In this document: positions 22,569-29,635 of the stretch, one piece after another
Position numbering within the stretch: position 1 is the stretch's first letter
Layout of the letters: each line of letters starts with the position of its first letter
Origin: JACQFZ01 sp036396275
GTDB taxonomy: Bacteria; Pseudomonadota; Gammaproteobacteria; Acidiferrobacterales; Sulfurifustaceae
Length of the DNA: 29,635 bases
Direction of reading: 5' to 3'
Assembly (NCBI GenBank): GCA_036396275.1
Contig: DASWLD010000056.1
Coordinates: 1-29,635 of the forward strand
The notes under the pieces: model-generated
Told to the model about the DNA's origin: nothing
What the model saw: the letters and a program-made list of their open reading frames with translations, nothing else
The model's database searches: none
Program-made: the position numbers and the translations under genes

Positions 22569-24392
22569 GTGCGCATCACCCACTACGGTAAACCCCCCGC
22601 CGGTCGCCGCGACTGGCAAACGATTAAGTCGCTGCTGCCTTATTTGCTCGAGTTCCGGGTACGCGTCGTGCTCGCGCTCGCGTTTCTCGCGGCGGCCAAG
22701 GTGGCAAACGTCGGCGTACCGCTGGTGCTCAAGCAAATCGTCGACGCCTTCGAGCACAAGCAGGCGCTGTTGACGTTGCCGGTGTTTTTGTTCGCGGCCT
22801 ACGGCTTGTTGCGGCTCGGCAATTCACTGTTCGGGGAATTGCGCGACGTCGTCTTCGTTAAGGTATTGCAGCGCTCGATTCGACGCGTCGCGCTGAACGT
22901 ATTTCAGCATCTGCATGGGTTGTCGCTGCGCTTCCACCTGGAGCGTCAAACCGGCGGCGTGTCGCGCGACATCGAGCGCGGAGCGGCCGGCATTCGGTTT
23001 CTGTTGAACTTCATGCTGTTCAATATTCTGCCGACCATCCTCGAGATCGCCTTCATCACCGGCATCCTGCTGGTGAAGTACGATGCGATCTTCGTTCTCG
23101 TTACGATCGGAACGCTCGCCGTCTACGTCTTGTTCACGCTGTGGGTGACCGAGTGGCGCATGGTCTTTCGCCGCACCATGAATGAGATGGACTCGAAGGC
23201 GAACACGCGCGCGATCGACAGTCTGATCAACTACGAGACCGTAAAGTACTTCAACAACGAACACTACGAGGCGCGGCGCTACGACGAAACCTTGGCCGTG
23301 TGGGAAAAGGCCGCGGTGCGCAATCAAACCTCGCTGTCGTTCCTGAACGCCGGGCAAGGCTTCGTCATCGCCGTCGGGGTGACGATCTTGATGCTGCTCG
23401 CCGGCCAAGCGGTCATGGCGGGACGCATGAGTATCGGCGATTTGGTGCTGGTCAACGCCTTTCTTATTCAGCTGTACATGCCGCTCAATTTTCTGGGGTT
23501 CGTGTATCGCGAGATACGTCATTCGCTGGCGGATATGGAGCGGATGTTCGGCCTTCTGCACCAGGCGCCCGAAGTGAGCGACCCGCCGGGCGCACCGAAC
23601 CTCGCGGTGACCCGCGGCCATGTGCGCTTCGAGCGTGTCGATTTTTCGTACGAACCGGAGCGGCAGATTTTATTCGACGTCGACTTCGAGATTCGTCCCG
23701 GCCGCAAGGTCGCGGTGGTCGGCACCAGCGGCGGGGGCAAATCGACGCTCGCGCGGTTGCTGTTTCGCTTTTACGACGTTTCCGCGGGGCGAATCTTGAT
23801 CGACGGGCAGGACATACGCTCGGTAACGCAGGCGAGTCTGCGCGCCGTCATCGGCATCGTGCCGCAGGATACGGTGCTGTTTAACGACACCATTTACTAC
23901 AACATTGCGTACGGTCGGCCGGAAGCGCCGCGCGAGGAAATCGTGCAAGCCGCCAAGCGCGCGCACATCCATCAGTTCGTCGAATCGCTGCCGAAAGGCT
24001 ATGAGTCGCTCGTTGGGGAACGCGGCCTTAAACTCTCGGGCGGCGAAAAACAACGCGTCGCCATCGCGCGCGCGATCCTCAAACAGCCGCGCATCCTGAT
24101 TTTCGACGAAGCCACTTCGGCGCTCGACTCGCAGTCGGAGAAGGCGATACAGACTGAGCTAAAGGAAATCGCGGCCAGGCACACGACGCTCGTGATCGCG
24201 CACCGGCTATCGACGATCATGGATGCCGATGGGATCCTGGTGATGGAACACGGGCGCATCATCGAGCGCGGCACCCACGCCGAGCTACTCGCACTCGGCG
24301 GCACCTACGCGCGGTTGTGGGCGCTGCAACTCAAGGAAGAGCGCGAACGACCTTTACGAGCGGTGGGCAACGGACTGACGCCGGAAAGCTAG
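22569..24392 (+). CDS. ATM1-type ABC exporter (fused membrane and ATPase domains)
   Basis: A 607-residue half transporter. Residues 25-320 carry about six membrane helices with the ATM1-type region YETVKYFNNEHYEARRYDE. The ATPase domain follows, with Walker A VGTSGGGKST near 382-391, signature LSGGEKQRVAIARAIL, Walker B ILIFDEATSALD and the switch His in IAHRLST. Mitochondrial and bacterial ATM1-like exporters move glutathione-linked or metal-containing compounds out of the cytoplasm and are linked to heavy-metal tolerance. The position just after the bufferin operon is suggestive, but the gene has its own likely promoter. The start is GTG at 22569, giving MRITHYGKPPAGRRDW. The stop overlaps the convergent gene by four bases. 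Confidence 0.92.
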   Translation: MRITHYGKPPAGRRDWQTIKSLLPYLLEFRVRVVLALAFLAAAKVANVGVPLVLKQIVDAFEHKQALLTLPVFLFAAYGLLRLGNSLFGELRDVVFVKVLQRSIRRVALNVFQHLHGLSLRFHLERQTGGVSRDIERGAAGIRFLLNFMLFNILPTILEIAFITGILLVKYDAIFVLVTIGTLAVYVLFTLWVTEWRMVFRRTMNEMDSKANTRAIDSLINYETVKYFNNEHYEARRYDETLAVWEKAAVRNQTSLSFLNAGQGFVIAVGVTILMLLAGQAVMAGRMSIGDLVLVNAFLIQLYMPLNFLGFVYREIRHSLADMERMFGLLHQAPEVSDPPGAPNLAVTRGHVRFERVDFSYEPERQILFDVDFEIRPGRKVAVVGTSGGGKSTLARLLFRFYDVSAGRILIDGQDIRSVTQASLRAVIGIVPQDTVLFNDTIYYNIAYGRPEAPREEIVQAAKRAHIHQFVESLPKGYESLVGERGLKLSGGEKQRVAIARAILKQPRILIFDEATSALDSQSEKAIQTELKEIAARHTTLVIAHRLSTIMDADGILVMEHGRIIERGTHAELLALGGTYARLWALQLKEERERPLRAVGNGLTPES

Positions 24393-25096
24393 CTTCCCAC
24401 CACATCCAACCGCGCCGCGGGAATCTCGGCGAAGCGTCCGCTGGTTCGTCCGCGACCCGCGAAAGTTTCCGGCGTTAGGTGAATCGCGTCGACGACAAGG
24501 CGCACCGATCGCCCGGCCAAGTCATGGAGCAGCGCCCGCGCGAGCGTGCCCGCGACGACGGAAGTTGCGGCGCCGGTCGCGGCTCGCGCCGGTGTCGGTT
24601 CCGATACCAGCGCGATCCGCACGTCGGCAAAGCGTCGCGCGCCGCGATAGTCTTCCGTCAGCATCAAGCGCGGCGGCGCGAACTCAAGCACGGCTTCATC
24701 GTTCAGTAGCAGCGGCAAGGGCGCCTGCGGCCGCAAATAGCGCGTTTCGACGTCATTGCGATAGAACCAATCTTCGCCCTCGCGATCCGTGCCGGCGGTC
24801 GTCAGCGGCAGCCGCACGTGCAGATTCGCCGCCGCGAGACCGGCGGTGCCGAGTGCCATGCGCGTCCGCGGCCATGCGCCGCGCAGCGCGGTCGCGGTCG
24901 CGCCCGCGCGCGCCGCCGGATCGATGTAGTCGCGCGACGCGACGTAGTAATGCGCCGTTATCTCTTCAATCGGCGTGACGAAGCGATGTCCGACGGCCGC
25001 CGGTTCCGGACCGCTGCCATCGGCCTGCCACAGCGCGATGCCAAGCCTGTCCGCCAGCATACCGCGCAAGACAATACTGGCAGGGGTGGCGTTCAT
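24389..25096 (-). CDS. Conserved-looking protein of unknown function
   Basis: A 235-residue protein without signal peptide or membrane segment, which I do not recognise. It starts MNATPASIVLRGMLADRLGIALWQADGSGP. The middle has a Tyr/Asp-rich core (EITAHYYVASRDYIDP, EDWFYRNDVETRYLRP), and the C-terminal part is hydrophobic (GTLARALLHDLAGRSVRLVVDAIHL). The start is well supported by GGAG six bases upstream. It is divergent from the second MoxR operon, sharing its 205-bp upstream region, and convergent with the ABC exporter. A link to the MoxR/VWA genes is possible from position only. Confidence 0.6.
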   Translation of the reverse strand: MNATPASIVLRGMLADRLGIALWQADGSGPEPAAVGHRFVTPIEEITAHYYVASRDYIDPAARAGATATALRGAWPRTRMALGTAGLAAANLHVRLPLTTAGTDREGEDWFYRNDVETRYLRPQAPLPLLLNDEAVLEFAPPRLMLTEDYRGARRFADVRIALVSEPTPARAATGAATSVVAGTLARALLHDLAGRSVRLVVDAIHLTPETFAGRGRTSGRFAEIPAARLDVVGS

Positions 25097-25174
25097 GCCC
25101 AGCTCCTTTTGCCGTTATCGCGCGCTCTCATGTGAACCTGTCGACGCGCGCGCCGCGCGCGACGATGCGCAAAA

Positions 25175-25203
25175 TGGACGGTATGGCGCACGCATCTTAT
25201 ACT
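25175..25203 (+). promoter_or_regulatory. Putative sigma-70 promoter of the second MoxR operon
   Basis: TGGACG (25175-25180), a 17-bp spacer and TATACT (25198-25203). The -10 box is near consensus and the -35 matches at four of six positions. It lies about 90 bases before the ATG at 25302, in the gap between divergent genes. Confidence 0.45.
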
Positions 25204-25301
25204 GAATTTAGAGGATCGATCTTCCACATACCAACCGACCGCGGCGCGCCGCATCCACCTCGGTGGCGCGTCTTACCGACCAAAGGGCGACGAGTAAACG
25301 T

Positions 25302-26372
25302 ATGCGACCAGCCTTGATTATGGCCGTGCTCGACCGGGAGTATCAAAGCACGCGCCAGGGTCAATACACGCCGATCATGCTCTGGGGTCCGCCCGGGGTC
25401 GGTAAATCGCAGATGGTGGCGCAGATTGCCGCGCGCCACGGCACGCGCATGATCGATCTGCGGCTGTCGCAGATGGAACCGACCGATCTGCGCGGCATCC
25501 CGTTTCGCGTGAACGATGTCGTCGAATGGGCGGTACCGGCGATGCTGCCGGACGCCGTGCGTCACGGCTACGGGGGCATCCTTTTTCTCGATGAGATCAC
25601 CTCGGCGGCGCCGACAGTGTCGGCCGCCGCGTATCAACTGATCCTCGACCGCGCCCTCGGCGCGTACGAGGTTCCGCCCGGTTGGGTGATCGTCGCCGCC
25701 GGCAATCGTCAAGGCGATCGCGGCATCACGTACAGCATGCCGGCGCCGCTGGCCAATCGCTTTGCCCACTTCGAGGTGGACGTTAATCTCGACGATTGGA
25801 TCGCCTGGGCGTACGCGCACGACATCGACGAGCGACTGATCGCATTTCTGCGTTTTCGGCCCGAACTTCTGTTCGATTTCGATCCGGCGCGCAACCCCGT
25901 GGCTTTCGCGTCGCCGCGCTCGTGGGAGTTCGCGCATCGCGCGCTCGCGAAGTTCGGCGACCAACCCTCGCTCCTGCTCGGGGCGTTGCAGGGCTGCGTC
26001 GGACCGGCCGCCGGGATCGAACTCAAGGCGTTCGTCGACAACCTCGACAACCTGCCCGACGTCGATGCCATCGTCGCCGGACAATCCGAAGCCGTGCCGA
26101 AGGGAACCGATTTGCAGTACGCCGTCGCTTCGGCGCTCGTTTCGCGGGCGGTGCGCGCACGCGGCTCGCCGGAGGAAAACAAGGTTTACGGCAACATCAT
26201 GCGCTATGCCCAGAGTCTGCCGACGCGGGAGATGGGCGTGATGCTGGTGTCGGACCTTCAGCGCGCAGTTGGCGAGCGGATTTTCGGACTCCCGCAGTTT
26301 GCGCAATGGGCAAAAAGCGTGGCCGACGTGATGCTCTACGATCTTTGGCCGCGCGCGGCGCGTGCGCGATGA
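25302..26372 (+). CDS. MoxR-like AAA+ ATPase (VWA-partner type)
   Basis: A 356-residue AAA+ ATPase of the AAA_5/MoxR type. Walker A is GPPGVGKS at 29-36, Walker B is GGILFLDEITSA, the sensor region is WVIVAAGNRQGDRG and the end of the core is PAPLANRFAHFEV. It is clearly different from the MoxR at 2502-3530: the Walker A is near the very N-terminus and the C-terminal half is longer. It precedes a protein combining a HExxH site with a VWA domain, which forms a chaperone/client-adaptor pair typical of this branch. The ATG at 25302 is preferred. A GTG at 25263 is possible, and neither has a strong ribosome site. Confidence 0.87.
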   Translation: MRPALIMAVLDREYQSTRQGQYTPIMLWGPPGVGKSQMVAQIAARHGTRMIDLRLSQMEPTDLRGIPFRVNDVVEWAVPAMLPDAVRHGYGGILFLDEITSAAPTVSAAAYQLILDRALGAYEVPPGWVIVAAGNRQGDRGITYSMPAPLANRFAHFEVDVNLDDWIAWAYAHDIDERLIAFLRFRPELLFDFDPARNPVAFASPRSWEFAHRALAKFGDQPSLLLGALQGCVGPAAGIELKAFVDNLDNLPDVDAIVAGQSEAVPKGTDLQYAVASALVSRAVRARGSPEENKVYGNIMRYAQSLPTREMGVMLVSDLQRAVGERIFGLPQFAQWAKSVADVMLYDLWPRAARAR

Positions 26373-26376
26373 ACCA

Positions 26377-27657
26377 ATGGCGACACCGGCGCGCGACCGC
26401 GACGAGATCGAGCGCAAACTAAGCGCCGCCCGAACGCAGCTCATCATCGAGAAACCGTTTCTCGGTGTTTTGGTTCTGCATTTGCCGCTCGCGGCGGCGG
26501 ACGCTTGGTGCAAGACCATCGCCACCGACGCCCAGGCGATTTACTACAACCCGCGCTATATAGAGAACCTCAACCTCGAGCAAACCAAGTTCCTACTCGC
26601 GCACGAAGCGCTGCATTGCGCGCTGTCACATTTCTATCGACGCGAACATCGCGCGAAACACCGCTGGGACGTCGCCTGCGACCTCGCGGTGAACGCAATC
26701 CTCGTAGACGACGGCCTGCAGCCGCCGCCGGGGGCGCTGGTCGAAAAAGCGTGCACCGGCATGGCGGCGGAGGAAATCTATCCGACGATCAAGGATGACA
26801 ACGCCGGCGAGACCATCGACCAACATATCTACGATCAAGAACACGGACCGGACACAGCACACGGCGAGGGAACACGCGGCGGGCACCCGCCGGACCGTTC
26901 GCCCCACACCGATCAACCGTCGCGGCTGGACGCATCGCGGAACGACGGCGAAGGACCCGGCACCACCGATACCTCGCGCGAAAGCGGCGGCAACCTCGCC
27001 AAACCGCCGCCATCGCCGTCGGGCGGCGCGCGCGAGCACTTGGCGACCCAGTGGCAGTTGCGTCTCGCGGCCGCGGCGCAACAGGCCTTGCGCGCCGGCA
27101 AGCTTCCCGGGTCGATGGCGCGCATCGTCGACGATTTGTTGCAGCCGCAGCTGCCGTGGCGCATGTTGCTCGCGCGGTACATGACATCGGTTGCGCGCAG
27201 CGACTACAGCTTCACACGTCCGAGCCGGCGCGAAGGCGCGGCCCTCTTGCCGGGGCTGCGCGCCGCTTACGTCGACATCGCGATCGTCGTCGATACCAGC
27301 GGCTCGATCGCGCAGCAAGACATACGCGAGTTCATTGCCGAGATTAACGCGATCCGCGGCCAGATCAACGCCCGCATCACACTGCACGCCTGCGACGCCG
27401 CGCTGGCGCCCGATGGACCATGGATCTACGAACCGTGGGACGAATTGCGTTTGCCGGCGCGCCTCGCGGGCGGCGGCGGTACGCGCTTTACGCCCGCGTT
27501 CGATTGGGCCGAGCAGCTCGAGCGACGACCCGATCTGCTCGTTTACTTCACCGACGCCGACGGCGAGTTTCCCCCGCGCGCGCCGGACTTTCCGGTGCTG
27601 TGGTTGGTGAAAGGGAAAGCGCCGGTGCCGTGGGGGCAGCGGGTACAGTTGAACTAG
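26377..27657 (+). CDS. HExxH metallopeptidase-like / VWA protein (DUF2201 type)
   Basis: A 426-residue two-domain protein. The N-terminal part has a zinc-protease-like helix LLAHEALHCALSH (HEALH 76-80) followed by HRWDVACDLAVNAILV, as in the DUF2201 putative metallopeptidase family. Residues about 140-225 are a hydrophilic, Pro/Gly/Asp-rich linker. The C-terminal part is a VWA-like domain with an intact metal site, DTSGS at 306-310, and a later FTDADGEF. Such proteins pair with MoxR-type ATPases, one of which is directly upstream (the ATG is 4 bases past its stop; an overlapping GTG at 26362 is an alternative). Substrate unknown; whether the HExxH is catalytic is untested for most members. 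Confidence 0.87.
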   Translation: MATPARDRDEIERKLSAARTQLIIEKPFLGVLVLHLPLAAADAWCKTIATDAQAIYYNPRYIENLNLEQTKFLLAHEALHCALSHFYRREHRAKHRWDVACDLAVNAILVDDGLQPPPGALVEKACTGMAAEEIYPTIKDDNAGETIDQHIYDQEHGPDTAHGEGTRGGHPPDRSPHTDQPSRLDASRNDGEGPGTTDTSRESGGNLAKPPPSPSGGAREHLATQWQLRLAAAAQQALRAGKLPGSMARIVDDLLQPQLPWRMLLARYMTSVARSDYSFTRPSRREGAALLPGLRAAYVDIAIVVDTSGSIAQQDIREFIAEINAIRGQINARITLHACDAALAPDGPWIYEPWDELRLPARLAGGGGTRFTPAFDWAEQLERRPDLLVYFTDADGEFPPRAPDFPVLWLVKGKAPVPWGQRVQLN

Positions 27658-27756
27658 CGGGTTGATGACGCCGCGCACGCTCTCGCTCGGAAATAACTAA
27701 AAACGTAACGACGAAGACGCACCCAAAAAAAGGACTCAAGCGCGGTGGCTCGACAA

Positions 27757-27875
27757 TTACACTACTTCGATCAGGTCGGAGTAAGGTTTCAGCGCCTTGT
27801 CAGCCGTCAGGAGACGCATTGGTTCCTGCACCGCCTGTGCGACCAGCATGCGGTCGAAGGGATCCCCGGAAAGTA
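27757..27875 (-). pseudogene. C-terminal remnant of a VapC-type PIN toxin
   Basis: The minus strand encodes LLLSGDPFDRMLVAQAVQEP and continues RLLTADKALKPYSDLIEVV to the stop at 27757. DPFDRMLVAQA and the LLTADKAL end are the hallmark of the VapC PIN ribonuclease C-terminus. The N-terminal two thirds and the antitoxin gene are missing. Similarity ends at about 27875, where the GGGTCAGAGCCC-type motif of a REP/RAYT repeat begins, so the gene was probably cut by such an element. Confidence 0.75.
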
Positions 27876-27900
27876 AAAGGGCTCTGACCCTGGGTCTGTT
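27876..27900. repeat. RAYT/REP-type repeat motif at the vapC break
   Basis: AAAAGGGCTCTGACCCTGGG resembles the GGGTCAGAG-type ends often found beside RAYT transposases. CTGACCCT here (27884-27891) is the exact inverse of AGGGTCAG at 28642-28649, on the other side of the toxin-antitoxin pair and MITE. Confidence 0.45.
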
Positions 27901-27921
27901 CTTTTTCTCTACTTTCTCACG

Positions 27922-28218
27922 TCAGAGCTTTGTCAGATCGCTCGGCAGGAGCTGGCGGTAGTGCATCACGGTAATGATATCGATGCGGTCGGAGAGGATT
28001 CGATAGATGAGGCGGTAAGGACGTTCGAGCACTTCGCGCACGTCCTCGCGCTGATACTCCGGAACCTGACGCCCGGCATGGGGGACGGTGGCGATTTGGC
28101 GCGAGCGCTCAATCAGGCGCTCGATGACCTTCGGGGCAACGAGTGGCGCGTCTTGGGCGATGTGATTGTGGAGAAGGTGCAGGCGGGCTTTCGCCCGCGT
28201 GGTCCAGTGGACCCTCAT
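27922..28218 (-). CDS. ParE/RelE-superfamily toxin
   Basis: A 98-residue toxin of the RelE/ParE fold. Visible family features are the N-terminal WTTRAKARLHLLHNHIAQ helices and the C-terminal strands with VPHAGRQVPEYQREDVREVLERPYRLIYRILSDRIDIITVMH, including the conserved R-Y-R-I-x-Y stretch. ParE members poison gyrase and RelE members cut mRNA; the sequence alone does not decide, though ParE-like is favoured. Its ATG overlaps the antitoxin stop as ATGA, the usual antitoxin-first operon. Confidence 0.85.
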   Translation of the reverse strand: MRVHWTTRAKARLHLLHNHIAQDAPLVAPKVIERLIERSRQIATVPHAGRQVPEYQREDVREVLERPYRLIYRILSDRIDIITVMHYRQLLPSDLTKL

Positions 28219-28403
28219 GCCTTCAAGCCAAACTCTTTCGCCACATCCTCCACCGGCGTCGTGCGATTGGCGTCGCTATCGGCAAGGCCCAATTCGATCT
28301 CGCGGCGCGCGACCATCTCGTACACGACGTCATCCCAGGTCGCGTCTTCAGGAAGCTTGTCGATCAACTGATGAGCCGCTTGTTTCAGGTTGGTGCTCGG
28401 CAT
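28215..28403 (-). CDS. Antitoxin partner of the ParE/RelE-type toxin
   Basis: A 62-residue acidic protein, first gene of the pair. The core LPEDATWDDVVYEMVARREIELGLADSD resembles short antitoxins found with ParE/RelE toxins, with a C-terminal tail (TTPVEDVAKEFGL) that probably wraps the toxin. GAGGGA lies about seven bases before the ATG. A TATACT box on the minus strand near 28440 is a possible promoter. Confidence 0.8.
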   Translation of the reverse strand: MPSTNLKQAAHQLIDKLPEDATWDDVVYEMVARREIELGLADSDANRTTPVEDVAKEFGLKA

Positions 28404-28500
28404 GGGATCCCTCGCTTTTGCGCACGGTATGCACTGGAAGTATATCAGGATGAACCGCTGCTGCTCATCGCTTCGACTCCTCCCTAGGAAGCTGGGTTAG

Positions 28501-28620
28501 GGAATCTCTGATTAAGTGTGCAAGCGGTCTTCGACAAGCTCAGACCGAATGGTTTTTATAGTAGAAATCCGTTCGTGCTGAGCCCGTCGAAGCACGACAA
28601 CCGACTTGTTCAGAGCTTCC
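28501..28620. mobile_element. MITE-like element 2 (120 bp, IS5-type ends, TTAG duplication)
   Basis: The left end GGAATCTCTGATTAAGT and the right end ACTTGTTCAGAGCTTCC are inverted repeats, flanked by perfect TTAG copies at 28497-28500 and 28621-28624. The centre holds a second imperfect palindrome, CTTCGACAAGCTCAG... (from 28529) against CTGAGCCCGTCGAAG (28578-28592). From general knowledge that palindrome is a widely dispersed repeat. No transposase is encoded. The ends match those of the element at 13280-13406. Confidence 0.78.
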
Positions 28621-28623
28621 TTA

Positions 28624-28665
28624 GAGAAAATAGGAGAAAATAGGGTCAGGTCTTGCACTGCAACA
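28624..28665. repeat. Tandem GAGAAAATAG and RAYT-type GGGTCAGGTCTTGCACTGCA motif
   Basis: GAGAAAATAG occurs twice head to tail (28624-28633 and 28634-28643). It runs into GGGTCAGGTCTTGCACTGCA, a sequence type commonly seen next to RAYT (REP-associated) transposase genes, such as the one at the end of this window. Confidence 0.5.
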
Positions 28666-28702
28666 TAAACGCATTTCTCCGCCACACCATCGCGGCGATT
28701 CC

Positions 28703-28918
28703 TCACGCTGCACGCACCTTTACAATTTCACTTTTCGACGTCGGCGGAGGGATCGCTTCGCCCGCATTGCGCAACGCCTCAATGTGTAACGCGATCCCTT
28801 CGCGAATCAGCTTCAACACCTCGCGCCGGGAATCCCCAACGGCAACACAGCCGGGTAAATCCGGCACATAGGCGCCATAGCTGGTCTTGCCTTTTTCCAC
28901 CACCACCAAATATTCCAT
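28703..28918 (-). CDS. hicB: HicB-family antitoxin
   Basis: A 71-residue HicB antitoxin with the partial RNase H-like fold: MEYLVVVEKGKTSYGAYVPDLPGCVAVGDSRREV, then EGIALHIEALRNAGEAIPPP. This is the normal short form without a C-terminal DNA-binding domain. It follows hicA after 10 bases, in the usual toxin-first order of hicAB, and AGGAG lies upstream of its ATG. It neutralises HicA by direct binding. Confidence 0.93.
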   Translation of the reverse strand: MEYLVVVEKGKTSYGAYVPDLPGCVAVGDSRREVLKLIREGIALHIEALRNAGEAIPPPTSKSEIVKVRAA

Positions 28919-28928
28919 ACCGCCGCTC

Positions 28929-29120
28929 CTACGATCGTTTGAGACCCGATTGCTTAAGAATACTACTCAACGTGCCAAATGGAACATCGACGCCTAATTT
29001 GCCTGCTACCGTTACCGTTCCAGATTTGGTCGGATGCTGGAATTGTCGATGGCTGCCCTTCGTGCGAATGTGTCGCCAACCGTCTTTTTCGAGCATCGAA
29101 ATCACGTCACGAACTTTCAT
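28929..29120 (-). CDS. hicA: HicA-family mRNA interferase toxin
   Basis: A 63-residue toxin with the double-stranded-RNA-binding-like fold. The catalytic His24 lies in TKGSHRQFQHP, and the end GTLSSILKQSGL is typical. HicA cleaves mRNA when HicB is lost. It starts at ATG 29120 with little ribosome-site signal, so the toxin may be made less efficiently than the antitoxin, which has a good one. Confidence 0.93.
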   Translation of the reverse strand: MKVRDVISMLEKDGWRHIRTKGSHRQFQHPTKSGTVTVAGKLGVDVPFGTLSSILKQSGLKRS

Positions 29121-29178
29121 GACCGGTGTTTAGAGCCTCATTCGGGCGATACGTAAAGCACGGCCTTGCTCTGAAACA

Positions 29179-29635
29179 TCACGCCCCCTTGCGCCGCCCC
29201 ACCGCCCGACTCACCGTGCTGTAGTGTACCCCGAAGTGTTCGGCGATCTGCGCCAAAGTGTAAGCCCCGCTCGCGTAGGCGCTTTGCATCCCCTGCTCGG
29301 TATCGGGCAGGCGCACGTAATGGGCTAAGGGTTTGGCAGGAGCACGGCGTTGCGCGCGCGGGATTTCCTTCAATCGATCGTCCGGACGGTGGCGTTGATG
29401 CAGCTTCTTGACGAACGCTTCATCGCCGAGATAGATCTGCCCGCGTAGGTTCTGCCAGATCGTCGGCTGCTCCTTGCCCTCGGCGACAAAGCGTACATAG
29501 CGTTCGCGCGCGTCGCCTTTGCGGCTGCTTAACTGGGCGAGCAGAAAGTCGATGTTGAGCCAAGGCGGCGTTGGGGCCTTGCCGATGGTGGCACGGTAGC
29601 TCGACCACGGCCATTGGCCGGGGGATTTCACCATG
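29179..29635 (-). CDS. RAYT (REP-associated Y1 transposase), C-terminal part
   Basis: The 3' 152 codons of a Y1-family REP-associated transposase; the 5' part, with the HUH and catalytic Tyr region, lies outside the window. The segment SPGQWPWSSYRATIG is the classic end of the Y1 domain. It is followed by LAQLSSRKGDARERYVRFVAEG, and the C-terminus has a helix-turn-helix (TLAQIAEHFGVHYSTVSRAVGRR). The Met at 29634 is almost certainly internal. RAYTs move or maintain REP/REPIN repeats, fitting the repeat motifs at 27876-27900 and 28644-28663. Downstream neighbours are hicAB in the same direction. Confidence 0.88.
   Translation of the reverse strand, partial: MVKSPGQWPWSSYRATIGKAPTPPWLNIDFLLAQLSSRKGDARERYVRFVAEGKEQPTIWQNLRGQIYLGDEAFVKKLHQRHRPDDRLKEIPRAQRRAPAKPLAHYVRLPDTEQGMQSAYASGAYTLAQIAEHFGVHYSTVSRAVGRRKGA

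Noticed and set aside
22824..23621. 265-codon frame antisense to the ABC exporter
   Set aside because: His/Arg/Gln-rich shadow of the conserved membrane domain, common in GC-rich DNA.
25197..26525. 442-codon frame antisense to the second MoxR-like gene
   Set aside because: Shadow frame; the plus strand encodes an unmistakable AAA+ ATPase.
28512..28706. 64-codon leftward frame next to hicB
   Set aside because: Its sequence is the translation of the MITE at 28501-28620, a familiar false gene produced by this palindrome.

Overview
The window is GC-rich chromosomal DNA from a proteobacterium, most likely a gammaproteobacterium. This rests on a FimX-type REC-PAS-GGDEF-EAL protein, a gltIJKL transporter, EttA, a bufferin operon and RAYT-type mobile elements. 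I cannot name the genus. No rRNA or tRNA gene and no CRISPR array was seen. Genes are dense, and most operons use 1-4 nt stop/start overlaps (TAATG, TGATG, GTGA, ATGA).

Layout. 1-483: 3' end of a leucyl aminopeptidase gene, broken by a one-base frameshift. 558-4474 (minus): membrane-anchored trypsin-like protease, MoxR ATPase, DUF58 protein and BatA-like VWA protein, a translationally coupled operon. 4841-6672 (minus): two exported proteins, a serine hydrolase and a small secreted protein. They are separated by a site with the R and L boxes of an integron attC and share a near-identical leader and signal-peptide start. 6849-9095: a YHS-like exported protein convergent with a membrane-bound winged-helix/TPR regulator. 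9209-12395 (minus): glutamate/aspartate ABC transporter gltI-J-K-L with a long hairpin between gltI and gltJ. 12641-13279: a 31-residue membrane peptide and a PuuD-like membrane protein. 13280-13689: a nest of mobile and palindromic repeats. 13690-15770: argD-argF. 16015-18186: FimX-like c-di-GMP protein. 18464-20140: ettA. 20459-22430: bufferin operon (precursor, DUF692 enzyme, DUF2063 partner), a copper-related RiPP system, with a strong terminator hairpin placed directly before the maturase start codon. 22569-24392: ATM1-type ABC exporter. 24389-25096 (minus): unknown protein. 25302-27657: a second MoxR-type ATPase with a HExxH/VWA protein. 27757-29635 (minus): an accessory tail with a vapC remnant, a ParE/RelE-type toxin-antitoxin pair, HicAB and the end of a RAYT transposase.

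Cross-cutting observations. Two short elements (13280-13406 and 28501-28620) have related terminal inverted repeats of IS5-like sequence, each flanked by a perfect TTAG duplication. They therefore look like MITEs, and each carries at its centre a different palindrome. One of them inserted at the stop codon of the PuuD-like gene. Two unrelated MoxR/VWA chaperone systems lie within 23 kb of each other. The strongest candidates for unusual biology are the attC-bounded secreted-protein cassette with a recycled leader/signal module, and the bufferin operon with its terminator-gated maturase.
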